Assembly (NCBI GenBank): GCA_910578505.1
Contig: CAJTPV010000001.1
Span: forward strand, 124,001 to 188,000
Origin: an uncultured Oscillospiraceae bacterium
Lineage (GTDB): Bacteria; Bacillota; Clostridia; Oscillospirales; Oscillospiraceae
Direction of reading: 5' to 3'
DNA length: 64,000 bases
The translations under genes and the position numbers were made by a program. Positions 16,965 through 25,092 of the stretch are shown here, piece by piece. Below the pieces are notes generated by a model. The model made no database searches. It saw only the letters and a list, made by a program, of their open reading frames with translations, and was not told the DNA's origin. Every line of letters starts with the position of its first letter. Within the stretch, counting starts at the first letter, position 1.

Positions 16965-18629
16965 TCAATCACCCACCTTTACAATGATGTCGTCCATGGA
17001 CCCGCCGGGGGGCAGCATAGGCAGGACCAGCTCGTCCTTGCCGATGGCGCAGTCGATCAGATACGGCCCCTGGGCATCAAAGGCCCGTCCCAGCGCCGCG
17101 TCCAGGCCCTCCAGCGTATCCACCGCCTCGCCCTGGGCCCCGAATGCCTCCGCCAGCCGGACGAAGTCCGTCTTTCGCTCCAGAATCGTACTGGAGTAGT
17201 GCTTGTCAAAGAACAGCGTCTGCCACTGGCGCACCATGCCGAGAACGCCGTTGTTCAGCAGCAGGATCACCAGGGGTACTTTATTTGTGACCGCCGTAGC
17301 CAGCTCGGTCAGGTTCATGCCGAAGCTGCCGTCGCCGGTAATGAGCACCGTGCGCTCCCCGGTGCCCATCTGGGCCCCGATGGCCGCGCCCATACCGAAG
17401 CCCATGGTCCCCAGACCACCGCTGGAGAGGAACCGGCGGCAGCGGCGGAACGTAAGGGTCTGGGCCGCCCACATCTGGTGCTGGCCCACGTCGGTGGCTA
17501 CCGGTGTGTTCTCGTTCAGGTACCGGTTCAGGGTCAGGATGGCGTTTTTGGGCGTCAGCCCCGCCGGCGACACCTCTGCGGCCTCCTGGGCCCGGAAGCC
17601 CTCCACCACCTCCTGCCACTGGGGGCGGCGGGTGGGACGGATGAGGGGCAGCAGCTTCTGCAGCGTCAGCCGGACGTCCCCCCGCAGGGCGTGGGCGGCT
17701 ACCACGTTCTTACTCAGCTCCGAGCCGTCCACATCGATGTGGACGATCTTCGCGGCAGTGGCGAACTTGAACCGGTTGCCCGTCACCCGGTCGTTGAACC
17801 GCCCGCCCAGGGCGATGATGCAGTCGGCGTGGTGCATGGCCATAGACGAGGCGTAGTGGCCGTGCATGCCCTGCATGCCCAGAAACCGGGGGGTGTCCGT
17901 GGGCAGGGCGGAGACGCCCATCAGGGAGCATCCAATGGGCGCGTCCACCAGGTCCGCCAGCTCCAACAGCTCCTTCTGGGCCCCGCTGGTGACCAGTCCG
18001 CCGCCGAAATAGATAAAGGGCCGCTGGGCGTCGTTGATACACTGGGCCGCCTCCTGAATGCGTACGTCCTTGGCCGGACGGGGCGTGTCCGGCGTCACCG
18101 GTATGCCCGGCTCATACTCGCACCGGGCGATCTGGATATCCTTGGGGATGTCCACCAGCACCGGTCCCGGACGGCCCGACATGGCCAGCTGGAAAGCCTC
18201 CCGGATGGTGTCCGCCAGCTCCTCCACCGCGCCCACGAAATAGTTGTGCTTGGTGATGGGCAGGGTAATGCCGGTGATGTCGATCTCCTGAAAGCTGTCC
18301 GTGCCGATCTGATGGGTGGGCACGTTCCCGGTGACCACCACCATGGGCACGGAGTCCAGAAACGCGGTGGCGATGCCGGTGACCAGATTGGTGGCCCCAG
18401 GGCCGGAGGTGGCGATGACCACGCCCACCCTGCCGGTGGCCCTGGCGTAGCCGTCGGCGGCGTGGGTGGCCCCCTGCTCGTGGGCGGTCAGCACGTGGCG
18501 CAGCTCGTCCTGGTATTTGTAGAGGGAGTCGTAAACGTTGATGATCTGCCCGCCGGGGTAGCCGAAGACCACCTCGCAGCCCTGCTCGATCAATGTCCTG
18601 ACAACAATGTCAGCTCCGGATAGTATCAA
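16965..18629 (-). CDS. ilvB: Acetolactate synthase, catalytic large subunit
   Basis: A 554-residue thiamine-diphosphate enzyme condensing two pyruvates, or pyruvate and 2-ketobutyrate. Visible features are the N-terminal pyrimidine-binding domain with the catalytic Glu in TAHEQGATHAADGYAR, a central FAD-binding domain, and the C-terminal domain with the ThDP/Mg motif starting ITGDGSFGMN and ending about LLNNGVLGM. Homologue: IlvB/IlvG group. It lies 6 bp after leuB and just before ilvN, joining the leucine and valine branches in one transcript. Confidence 0.96.
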   Translation of the reverse strand: MILSGADIVVRTLIEQGCEVVFGYPGGQIINVYDSLYKYQDELRHVLTAHEQGATHAADGYARATGRVGVVIATSGPGATNLVTGIATAFLDSVPMVVVTGNVPTHQIGTDSFQEIDITGITLPITKHNYFVGAVEELADTIREAFQLAMSGRPGPVLVDIPKDIQIARCEYEPGIPVTPDTPRPAKDVRIQEAAQCINDAQRPFIYFGGGLVTSGAQKELLELADLVDAPIGCSLMGVSALPTDTPRFLGMQGMHGHYASSMAMHHADCIIALGGRFNDRVTGNRFKFATAAKIVHIDVDGSELSKNVVAAHALRGDVRLTLQKLLPLIRPTRRPQWQEVVEGFRAQEAAEVSPAGLTPKNAILTLNRYLNENTPVATDVGQHQMWAAQTLTFRRCRRFLSSGGLGTMGFGMGAAIGAQMGTGERTVLITGDGSFGMNLTELATAVTNKVPLVILLLNNGVLGMVRQWQTLFFDKHYSSTILERKTDFVRLAEAFGAQGEAVDTLEGLDAALGRAFDAQGPYLIDCAIGKDELVLPMLPPGGSMDDIIVKVGD

Positions 18630-18635
18630 TTGGTA

Positions 18636-19733
18636 TCATCCTTTCCTCAGGTGCTGGGCAATGAGGCGTCCCATTTCCACGCAGCCTGTTTTTTTGCAGT
18701 CGGGGCCGGGATTTTCCGGCATAATGTCCGCCGTGCGGTACCCCTGGTCCAGAACCGCAGACACGGCGTTTTCGATGCACGCCGCTTCCTCCTCCAGATC
18801 GAAGCTGTAGCGCAGCATCATGGCGGCGGAGAGGATCGTGCCGATGGGGTTGGCGATGTCCTTCCCGGCGATGTCCGGCGCGGAGCCGTGGATGGGCTCA
18901 TAGAGGCCCCGTGTGCCGTTCCCCAGACTGGAGGAGGGGATCATGCCGATGGAGCCGGTAATCATGGACGCCTCGTCGGAGAGGATGTCGCCGAACATGT
19001 TCTCCGTCACGATCACGTCGAACTGGGACGGGTCCTTCACGATCTGCATGGCGCAGTTGTCCACCAGCATGTCGCTCAGTTCCACGTCCGGGTACTCCTC
19101 CGCCAGACGGTGCATCACCGCTTTCCACAGCCGGGAGCAGTCCAGCACGTTGCTCTTTTCCACCGAGCACAGCCGCTTCCCCCGCTTCCGGGCGGTCTCA
19201 AAGCCGATGCGGCCAATGCGCTCAATCTCGCTCTCAGAATAGCGCATGCCGTCGACAGAGACTTTTTCGCCATTCTCCGTCTCCGTCCGGTGCTCGCCGA
19301 AGTAGATGCCCCCGGTCAGCTCCCGGACGATGATAAAGTCGATGCCCTTTTCCACGATCTCCGGCTTCAATGGGGAAGCCGCCGCCAGCTGGGGCCAGAT
19401 TTTGGCGGGACGGTTGTTGCTGTAGACCTCCATCCCGGCCCGCAGGCGCAGCAGCCCCTTTTCCGGACGCTTGTCCCCCGGCACGCCGTTCCACTTGGGC
19501 CCGCCCACCGCGCCCAGCAGTACGCTGTCGCTGGCCAGGCATTTGTCCAGCATCTCCGGGGGCAGGGGGTCGCCGTACCGGTCGATGGCATTGCCGCCCA
19601 TAGCCACGTCCACATAGTGGAAGGTGTGGCCGTACAGGTCCGCCGCCGCGTCCAGAATTTTCAGGGCCTCGCCCACAATCTCCGGGCCGATGCCGTCGCC
19701 GCGAATGACCGCAATTGTCTTTTCCACGCTCAT
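18636..19733 (-). CDS. leuB: 3-isopropylmalate dehydrogenase
   Basis: LeuB oxidises and decarboxylates 3-isopropylmalate with NAD. The 365-residue protein shows IRGDGIGPEIVGEALKILD at the start, the substrate-binding RAGMEVYSNNRPAK, FIIVRELTGGIYFGEH, DMLVDNCAMQIVKDPSQFDVIVTENMFGDILSDE (read in parts) and HGSAPDIAGKDIANPIG, all diagnostic. Its ATG overlaps the leuD stop by 4 nt. Confidence 0.97.
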   Translation of the reverse strand: MSVEKTIAVIRGDGIGPEIVGEALKILDAAADLYGHTFHYVDVAMGGNAIDRYGDPLPPEMLDKCLASDSVLLGAVGGPKWNGVPGDKRPEKGLLRLRAGMEVYSNNRPAKIWPQLAAASPLKPEIVEKGIDFIIVRELTGGIYFGEHRTETENGEKVSVDGMRYSESEIERIGRIGFETARKRGKRLCSVEKSNVLDCSRLWKAVMHRLAEEYPDVELSDMLVDNCAMQIVKDPSQFDVIVTENMFGDILSDEASMITGSIGMIPSSSLGNGTRGLYEPIHGSAPDIAGKDIANPIGTILSAAMMLRYSFDLEEEAACIENAVSAVLDQGYRTADIMPENPGPDCKKTGCVEMGRLIAQHLRKG

Positions 19734-20215
19734 CCCTCCTTCAGCGACGCCAGCAGCCCGCCCTTGGCAATGATATTCTGGATGAAGGGCGGGAAGGGCT
19801 GGGCCTGCCAGCTTTTCCCGGTGGTGATGTCGTGGATGGTCCCGGTGTCAAAGTCAACGCTGACCTCGTCCCCGGCGGCGATGGCGTCCGCCGCGGCCTC
19901 GCACTCCAGAATGGGCAGGCCGATGTTGATGGCGTTGCGGTAGAAGATCCGGGCGAAGCTCTTGGCGATGACGCAGCCCGTGCCGCAGGTCTTGATAACC
20001 AGGGGGGCGTGCTCACGGGAGGAGCCGCAGCCGAAGTTCCAGCCGGCCACCATGACGTCCCCCGGCTGGACCTCTTTCACAAAGTCTGTGTCAATGTCCT
20101 CCATGCAGTGCCGGGCCAGCTCGGCGGCGTTGGGGGTGTTGAGATACCGGGCGGGAATGATGACGTCCGTATCCACGTTGTCCGGGTATTTGAAGACATG
20201 TCCCTGTGTTTTCAT
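19730..20215 (-). CDS. leuD: 3-isopropylmalate dehydratase small subunit
   Basis: A 161-residue swivel domain of isopropylmalate isomerase, of the shorter archaeal/Clostridia type. It has NVDTDVIIPARYLNT near the start and WNFGCGSSREHAPL, the substrate-binding loop. It starts 5 bp after leuC and overlaps leuB. Confidence 0.96.
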   Translation of the reverse strand: MKTQGHVFKYPDNVDTDVIIPARYLNTPNAAELARHCMEDIDTDFVKEVQPGDVMVAGWNFGCGSSREHAPLVIKTCGTGCVIAKSFARIFYRNAINIGLPILECEAAADAIAAGDEVSVDFDTGTIHDITTGKSWQAQPFPPFIQNIIAKGGLLASLKEG

Positions 20216-20219
20216 TGTC

Positions 20220-21479
20220 TCAGTCCTCCTGTGGCTCTGTAATATAGCCGGTCAATGCGCTGGCGGCGGCGGTGGCGGGGCTGGCCAGATAGACCTCGCT
20301 GTCCACGTGGCCCATGCGGCCTACGAAATTCCGGTTGGTGGTGGCGATGCAGCGCTCCCCGGCGGCGAGGATGCCCATATAGCCGCCCAGGCAGGGGCCG
20401 CAGGTGGGGGTGGAGACCACGGCCCCGGCGTCGATAAAGGCGGTGACGTACCCCCGCTCCACGCACTGGCGCATGATCTGCATGGTGGCGGGGATGATGA
20501 TGCAGCGGACGCCCGGCGCAATCTTTTTGCCCTTGAGGGTGTTGTAGGCGGTCTCCATGTCCTCCATGCGCCCGTTGGTGCAGCTGCCGATGACCACCTG
20601 ATCTACCTTGATGTCATGCAGCTCTTTGGCGGGACGGGTATTCTCCGGCAGGTGGGGGCAGCTGACGGTAGGGACGATTTGGGTCAGGTCGATTGTGATC
20701 GTCCGCTCATATTCCGCGTCCGGGTCAGCCTCGTAGATGACCGGCTTGCGCTCACAGCGGCCCTCCATATAGGCCATGGTGCGCTGGTCCACGGGGAAGA
20801 TGCCGTTTTTCGCCCCGGCCTCGATGGCCATGTTGCAGATGCACAGCCGGTCGTCCATAGTCAGGGACGCCACGCCGGGGCCGGTGAACTCCATGCTGCG
20901 GTACAGCGCGCCGTCCACGCCGATTTGCCCGATGATGGTCAGGATCACGTCCTTGCCGCTGCATGTTTTCGGAAGCTCCCCCGTCAGCTCAAAGCGGATA
21001 GCGGAGGGGACCTTGAACCAGGCGGTGCCGGTGGCCATGCCGGCGGCCATGTCGGTACTGCCCACGCCGGTGGAAAACGCGCCCAGAGCGCCATATGTAC
21101 AGGTGTGGCTGTCCGCGCCGATGATGCAGTCCCCGGCGGTCACCACGCCCTGCTCCGGCAGGAGGGCATGCTCGATGCCCATCTTGCCCACGTCGTAGAA
21201 GTGGCTGACGCAGTGGGCGCAGGCGAAATCCCGGCACTGCTTGGACTGCTCGGCGGCTTTGATGTCCTTGTTGGGGACAAAGTGGTCCAGGACGACGGCG
21301 ATCCGGTCCTTGTCGAAGACCTTCGTAAAGCCCGCCTTGTTGAACTCGTTGATGGCCACGGGGGTGGTGATGTCGTTGCCCAGGACCAGGTCCAGCTTCG
21401 CGCTGATGAGCTGCCCCGCCTCCACGCGATCCAGGCCCGCATGGGCGGCCAGGATCTTTTGTGTCATTGTCATTCCCAT
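20220..21479 (-). CDS. leuC: 3-isopropylmalate dehydratase large subunit
   Basis: A 419-residue aconitase-family subunit holding a [4Fe-4S] cluster. The cluster ligands are visible as VIGSCTNGRMEDME and CGPCLGGYMG; GADSHTCTYGALGAF is the conserved substrate region. The length fits the short archaeal/Clostridia LeuC, matching the short LeuD next to it. AAGGAG precedes the first ATG by 9 nt. The gene is separated from leuA by three non-leucine genes. Confidence 0.97.
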   Translation of the reverse strand: MGMTMTQKILAAHAGLDRVEAGQLISAKLDLVLGNDITTPVAINEFNKAGFTKVFDKDRIAVVLDHFVPNKDIKAAEQSKQCRDFACAHCVSHFYDVGKMGIEHALLPEQGVVTAGDCIIGADSHTCTYGALGAFSTGVGSTDMAAGMATGTAWFKVPSAIRFELTGELPKTCSGKDVILTIIGQIGVDGALYRSMEFTGPGVASLTMDDRLCICNMAIEAGAKNGIFPVDQRTMAYMEGRCERKPVIYEADPDAEYERTITIDLTQIVPTVSCPHLPENTRPAKELHDIKVDQVVIGSCTNGRMEDMETAYNTLKGKKIAPGVRCIIIPATMQIMRQCVERGYVTAFIDAGAVVSTPTCGPCLGGYMGILAAGERCIATTNRNFVGRMGHVDSEVYLASPATAAASALTGYITEPQED

Positions 21480-21503
21480 AGGTTGTCGCTCCTTGAAAGA
21501 GTT

Positions 21504-22082
21504 TTAGTTGATGGTGTCTATATCCTCAAAAATATCCTCCAGACGGATGGTCAGGTCGTCAAAGAGGCTGCACTGGAACTCCGTCTGCACGGCGGCTCTC
21601 TCCGCTTCGGTCATCATATTCAGCACATAGTCCGGGCAGAGGACGTACACCGCGTGGAGGGCCAGCCGCCCGTCCTCCTGCAGATACTGCTCCACGCTCT
21701 TGTTGGCGGGATCGACGATCCAGTATTCCCGGACGCCGGAGGCCCCGTAGACCTCCATCTTATGGCGGCGGTCGTTTTTAGCCGTACTGGGAGAGAGGAC
21801 CTCCACCACAAGGTCCGGCGCGCCGTGTACGCCGTCGAACCTGATTTTGCTCCGGTCGCATACGACCATGCCGTCGGGGATGAATTTGTTCTCCGGAGAG
21901 AGGTAGACGGCCTCGCCGTCGCCGAAAGAAACACATTTCTTTTTCTTGAGATATGTTCCCAAAATAATATGAATATTGTCGGCAACTATATTATGACTGG
22001 TTGCAGCCGGGGACATCATTATAATTTCCCCGTTAATCAGTTCTTCCGAAAATGTTTCCCGGTATGCCAGATTATCACGCAT
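21504..22082 (-). CDS. Uma2-family (DUF820) PD-(D/E)XK nuclease-like protein
   Basis: A 192-residue protein of the Uma2 family, which adopts a restriction-endonuclease fold. The putative active-site residues are kept: FIPDGMVV (Asp about 70), GAPDLVVEVLS (Asp 90, Glu 94) and RRHKMEVYGASGVREYW (Lys about 108). The start is the ATG at 22082, with GAGGAGGG 8 nt upstream; it overlaps the end of the RelB/DinJ-like antitoxin gene by 8 nt. Uma2 proteins are abundant in cyanobacteria and some Firmicutes and their role is unclear. Here it occupies the place where the toxin of a RelB/DinJ module would be expected. It is inserted between leuA and leuC. Confidence 0.78.
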   Translation of the reverse strand: MRDNLAYRETFSEELINGEIIMMSPAATSHNIVADNIHIILGTYLKKKKCVSFGDGEAVYLSPENKFIPDGMVVCDRSKIRFDGVHGAPDLVVEVLSPSTAKNDRRHKMEVYGASGVREYWIVDPANKSVEQYLQEDGRLALHAVYVLCPDYVLNMMTEAERAAVQTEFQCSLFDDLTIRLEDIFEDIDTIN

Positions 22083-22359
22083 GGTCTGTTCCCTCCTCAT
22101 CCAACATTTCGTCAAAGGATTCATAACGCTTGTACCGGTCCGGATGCTTTTTCATTTCTTCATATTCGTCCAGCGCGGCTTTTGTCTCCGCATTCGGTAT
22201 TTGCCGCCTGATTTCAAACGGAATGCCGTCATGCATCACAGCGGAACGCAGGAACATATTGATTGCAGAGGACATGCTTAATCCAAGGTCATTGAAAAGG
22301 GCTTCCGCCTCCTGCTTCAGCACCGAATCTACACGCACATTAATATTTGTCGTAGCCAT
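22075..22359 (-). CDS. RelB/DinJ-type antitoxin
   Basis: A 94-residue protein with an N-terminal ribbon-helix-helix (TNINVRVDSVLKQEAEALFN, then LGLSMSSAINMFLRSAV) and a charged C-terminal tail, the normal shape of RelB/DinJ antitoxins that bind DNA and neutralise a RelE/YafQ toxin. No RelE-fold toxin follows; the next gene, overlapping by 8 nt, is a Uma2-family nuclease. A perfect promoter stands 24 bp upstream, so the pair can be expressed independently of the leucine operon and probably regulates itself. Confidence 0.85.
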   Translation of the reverse strand: MATTNINVRVDSVLKQEAEALFNDLGLSMSSAINMFLRSAVMHDGIPFEIRRQIPNAETKAALDEYEEMKKHPDRYKRYESFDEMLDEEGTDHA

Positions 22360-22382
22360 ATGGCAATCACCCCTTTTCCGCT

Positions 22383-22411
22383 ATTATATGTCTTTCTGCA
22401 AGCATTGTCAA
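22383..22411 (-). promoter_or_regulatory. Consensus promoter of the antitoxin/Uma2 pair
   Basis: On the minus strand TTGACA (22406-22411) and TATAAT (22383-22388) are both perfect with 17-bp spacing, inside the leucine operon and directly before the antitoxin gene. Confidence 0.88.
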
Positions 22412-22465
22412 TCAAATGCAAGGATTTGTTTTGCTTTGTTTTACAGCGCGGTTCCGGCAGAAACG

Positions 22466-22660
22466 TTATTTTTTATCCAGCCGGGAAATAATCATCCCCG
22501 TACACACAACGACCACAACGCACAAATACATCCCGATCCCCAGGGTCACGGCGTCCCCATAGGGCATGCCATTGAAAAGACTGCCTGTCAAATCCGAAAA
22601 GAACATCCCGCCAAGCGCCACGAGGATACCCGCCGCTAAATATTTGAGAATGCCTTTCAT
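22466..22660 (-). CDS. Small two-helix membrane protein
   Basis: A 64-residue hydrophobic protein starting 6 bp after the leuA stop. It has two predicted membrane segments, about residues 6-24 and 38-58, separated by a short loop (LTGSLFNGMPYGDAV), and ends in the polar SRLDKK. I do not recognise a family. No strong ribosome site is seen, so it may depend on translation of leuA. It is followed by the promoter of the antitoxin/Uma2 pair. Confidence 0.55.
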   Translation of the reverse strand: MKGILKYLAAGILVALGGMFFSDLTGSLFNGMPYGDAVTLGIGMYLCVVVVVCTGMIISRLDKK

Positions 22661-22666
22661 AACCCG

Positions 22667-24337
22667 TCAATCCCCCGCCACCATATTATTATAGGCGCTC
22701 AGCAGCGCGTGGGCGCTGGCGCGGATAATATCCGTATCCGTCCCCACGCCCCAGCTCATGGCCCCGTTCTCCCGCTCCAGCCCGATATACGCGGCGGCGG
22801 TGCTGTCGGAGCTGGCCCCCTGAATGCTGTGCTCGGTATACTCCCGCAGCTTGTAATCTGCGCCGGTGTACGCTTTCAACGCATTGCTGATGACGTCCAG
22901 CGCACCGTTGCCCTCGGCCTGCAGCGTGGTCTCCACGCCATCTCTGGAAAAGGTAATCTCGGCGCTGCTCTCGCCGGTCCAGTGGCTGAAGTGCATGTCG
23001 GCGATGGAGACCGGCGCGTCGTGGTTGAAGTAGTGCCGCCGGAAAATCTCCCACACGTCCCCGGCCTTCAATTCCCGGTGCTCGTGGTCGGACACGCCCT
23101 TGCACAGATAGCTCAAATGCTCCCGCATCTGGGGCGGCAGCACGTAGCCGTAGTGCTGCTCCAGCAGGTACCCGATGCCCCCCTTGCCGCTCTGGGAGTT
23201 GACCCGGATGACGTCCGCGTCATAGGTCCGGTTGATGTCCGTGGGGTCGATGGGGATGTAGGGGACCGTCCACTGTTTGCTGTTCTTCTCCTCCCGCCAC
23301 TTCATCCCCTTGGCGATGGCATCCTGGTGGCTGCCGGAGAAGGCGGCGAAGACCAGGGCCCCGGCGTAGGGGGTGCGCTCGTAGACGCGCATGCGGGTAC
23401 ACTCCTGGTACACCTTGGCAATGGCGGGCATGTCGGAGAAATCCAGCCGGGGGTCCACGCCGTGGGAGTACATATTCATGGCCAGGGTGATAATATCCAC
23501 GTTGCCGGTCCGCTCGCCGTTGCCGAACAGGGTGCCCTCCACCCGGTCCGCCCCGGCCAGCAGCGCCAGCTCCGTGTCCGCCACGCCGGTGCCCCGGTCG
23601 TTGTGGGGGTGGATGGACACGGTGACGTGCTCCCGGTACTTCAGGTTCTCGCACATGTACTCGATCTGGCTGGCGTACACGTGGGGCAGGCTCATCTCCA
23701 CCGTCACCGGCAGGTTGATGATGACGTTGTTGTCCGCCGACGGCTCCAGCACGTCCAGCACCGCGTTGCACACCTCCAGGGCGTATTCCGGCTCCGTGCC
23801 CGTGAAGCTCTCGGGGGAGTACTCAAAGCGGAAATTGCCCTCGTACTCGGCGGCCAGCTTTTTGATGAGCCTGGCCCCGTCCACGGCGATCTGCCTGATC
23901 TCCTCCTTCGACTTGCGGAAGACCTGCTCCCGCTGGGCCTTGCTGACGGAATTGTAGATATGGATGATCGCGCCGGGCGCGCCCTTGCAGGCCTCGAAGG
24001 TCTTGCGGATGATATGCTCCCGGCATTGGGCCAGCACCTGCACAGTCACGTCCTGGGGGATCATGTCCCGCTCGATCAGTGTGCGCAGGAATTCATACTC
24101 CGTCTCCGACGCGGCGGGGAAGCCCACCTCGATCTCCTTAAAGCCCACATCCACCAGCAGCTGGTAGAATTTCAGCTTCTCCTCCAGGCTCATGGGGATC
24201 ACCAGGCTCTGGTTGCCGTCCCGCAGGTCCACGCTGCACCAGGCCGGCGCTTTCTCCACGTGGTCCTTTTCCACCCACTTCAGATGCCGGCCAGGGGCGG
24301 GAAAGTAGCCCACGCTGTACTTGCTTGCGTCCATCAT
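22667..24337 (-). CDS. leuA: 2-isopropylmalate synthase, type 2
   Basis: LeuA condenses 2-ketoisovalerate with acetyl-CoA, the first step of leucine synthesis. The protein has about 556 residues. It shows the catalytic barrel motifs WCSVDLRDGNQSL, GFKEIEVGFPAAS, SIHPHNDRGTGVADTELAL and GTLFGNGERTGN, and a C-terminal regulatory domain (GSSSDSTAAAYIGLE-like) that normally binds leucine. It belongs to the longer LeuA2 type of actinobacteria and some Clostridia. The start is assigned near 24337, where AGGAGG has usable spacing; the ATG at 24349 lies directly against that site. It is the first gene behind the T-box leader. Confidence 0.95.
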   Translation of the reverse strand: MMDASKYSVGYFPAPGRHLKWVEKDHVEKAPAWCSVDLRDGNQSLVIPMSLEEKLKFYQLLVDVGFKEIEVGFPAASETEYEFLRTLIERDMIPQDVTVQVLAQCREHIIRKTFEACKGAPGAIIHIYNSVSKAQREQVFRKSKEEIRQIAVDGARLIKKLAAEYEGNFRFEYSPESFTGTEPEYALEVCNAVLDVLEPSADNNVIINLPVTVEMSLPHVYASQIEYMCENLKYREHVTVSIHPHNDRGTGVADTELALLAGADRVEGTLFGNGERTGNVDIITLAMNMYSHGVDPRLDFSDMPAIAKVYQECTRMRVYERTPYAGALVFAAFSGSHQDAIAKGMKWREEKNSKQWTVPYIPIDPTDINRTYDADVIRVNSQSGKGGIGYLLEQHYGYVLPPQMREHLSYLCKGVSDHEHRELKAGDVWEIFRRHYFNHDAPVSIADMHFSHWTGESSAEITFSRDGVETTLQAEGNGALDVISNALKAYTGADYKLREYTEHSIQGASSDSTAAAYIGLERENGAMSWGVGTDTDIIRASAHALLSAYNNMVAGD

Positions 24338-24408
24338 AATATAAAACATCCTCCTTTGGCAATAGTAAATTTTGACCTGACGATTGCGCCGGGAGCGGCG
24401 GGAACGGC

Positions 24409-24714
24409 AAAAAGGCCCCGCCTCTTACCTGAAAGAGACAGGGCCATGTATATCATGTATATACAGACCTTGCGGTACCACTCTTCTTGCCGCGTACGCG
24501 ACCGCTCACCGTGACAACAATCACTCCCCGGTGTAACGGCCGGGCGCCGTCCGCCCTACTGGGAGCCCCAGGCTCCGTTCAGACCAGCCGCTCCGGGGCC
24601 AGTATGCGGAACATCCATCCGCCGGCTCACACCATCCGCCGGCTCTCTGTAAGCAGGAACGGGACCGCTTTTTCCCCATCGTCGCGTTTCATAGCAAGTG
24701 TTGATAAAATTGTC
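24409..24714 (-). promoter_or_regulatory. T-box riboswitch, probably leucine-specific
   Basis: The 300-nt leader of leuA carries the T-box core AGTGGTACCGC (minus strand, 24472-24483). It is followed by an intrinsic terminator, GGCCCTGTCTCTT pairing with AAGAGGCGGGGCC and a T5 run (24409-24445). Upstream are Stem I elements, CAGAGAGCC and GGTGTGAGCC (around 24624-24652). A CTG triplet at 24600-24602 lies where the specifier codon is expected and would read leucine; this assignment is inferred by spacing. Uncharged tRNA should stabilise the antiterminator and switch on the leu-ilv genes. Confidence 0.88.
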
Positions 24715-24720
24715 GTCTGT

Positions 24721-24748
24721 ATTATAGCACGGCTCATGATTTTGTCAA
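24721..24748 (-). promoter_or_regulatory. Promoter of the leuA T-box transcript
   Basis: On the minus strand TTGACA (24743-24748) and TATAAT (24721-24726) are perfect boxes 16 bp apart. Transcription should start about 24714, giving a leader of about 380 nt before leuA. Confidence 0.88.
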
Positions 24749-24919
24749 GGGGTTTCTTCCAGGAAAGCACCTGTTTCTGGCAATTTTTGTCACTTTGTAC
24801 GAACATTTCCTCCCCGCCCGCCGGATTCTTTCCCAGTCTCCCAAAGGCCCCCGGCGGACCCGTCTGCCTTCTGCCCGGTAATTTTCGGAAAAAGTCTGAG
24901 AATTTTGGCATAAAAACAC

Positions 24920-24948
24920 TTGCAATCTTTCGCAAAGCAGGGTATGAT
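24920..24948 (+). promoter_or_regulatory. Promoter of the SLH protein gene
   Basis: TTGCAA (24920-24925) and TATGAT (24943-24948) are 17 bp apart, about 145 bp upstream of the SLH-protein start codon. The stretch between is otherwise without a gene; it would form a long 5' leader. Confidence 0.65.
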
Positions 24949-25092
24949 AGGAAGGAAACATAAATTGCGGGAAGCGCGTTTGTGGTTTCAACGGCAGCAC
25001 AGGGCGGCGGTACTCCTTCCTATTACCTTGATTCCGTCTCCGGAGGCGCTTGCCGGATACTCTATTTTTATTTAGGAGGTTTAAAGGAAGGT

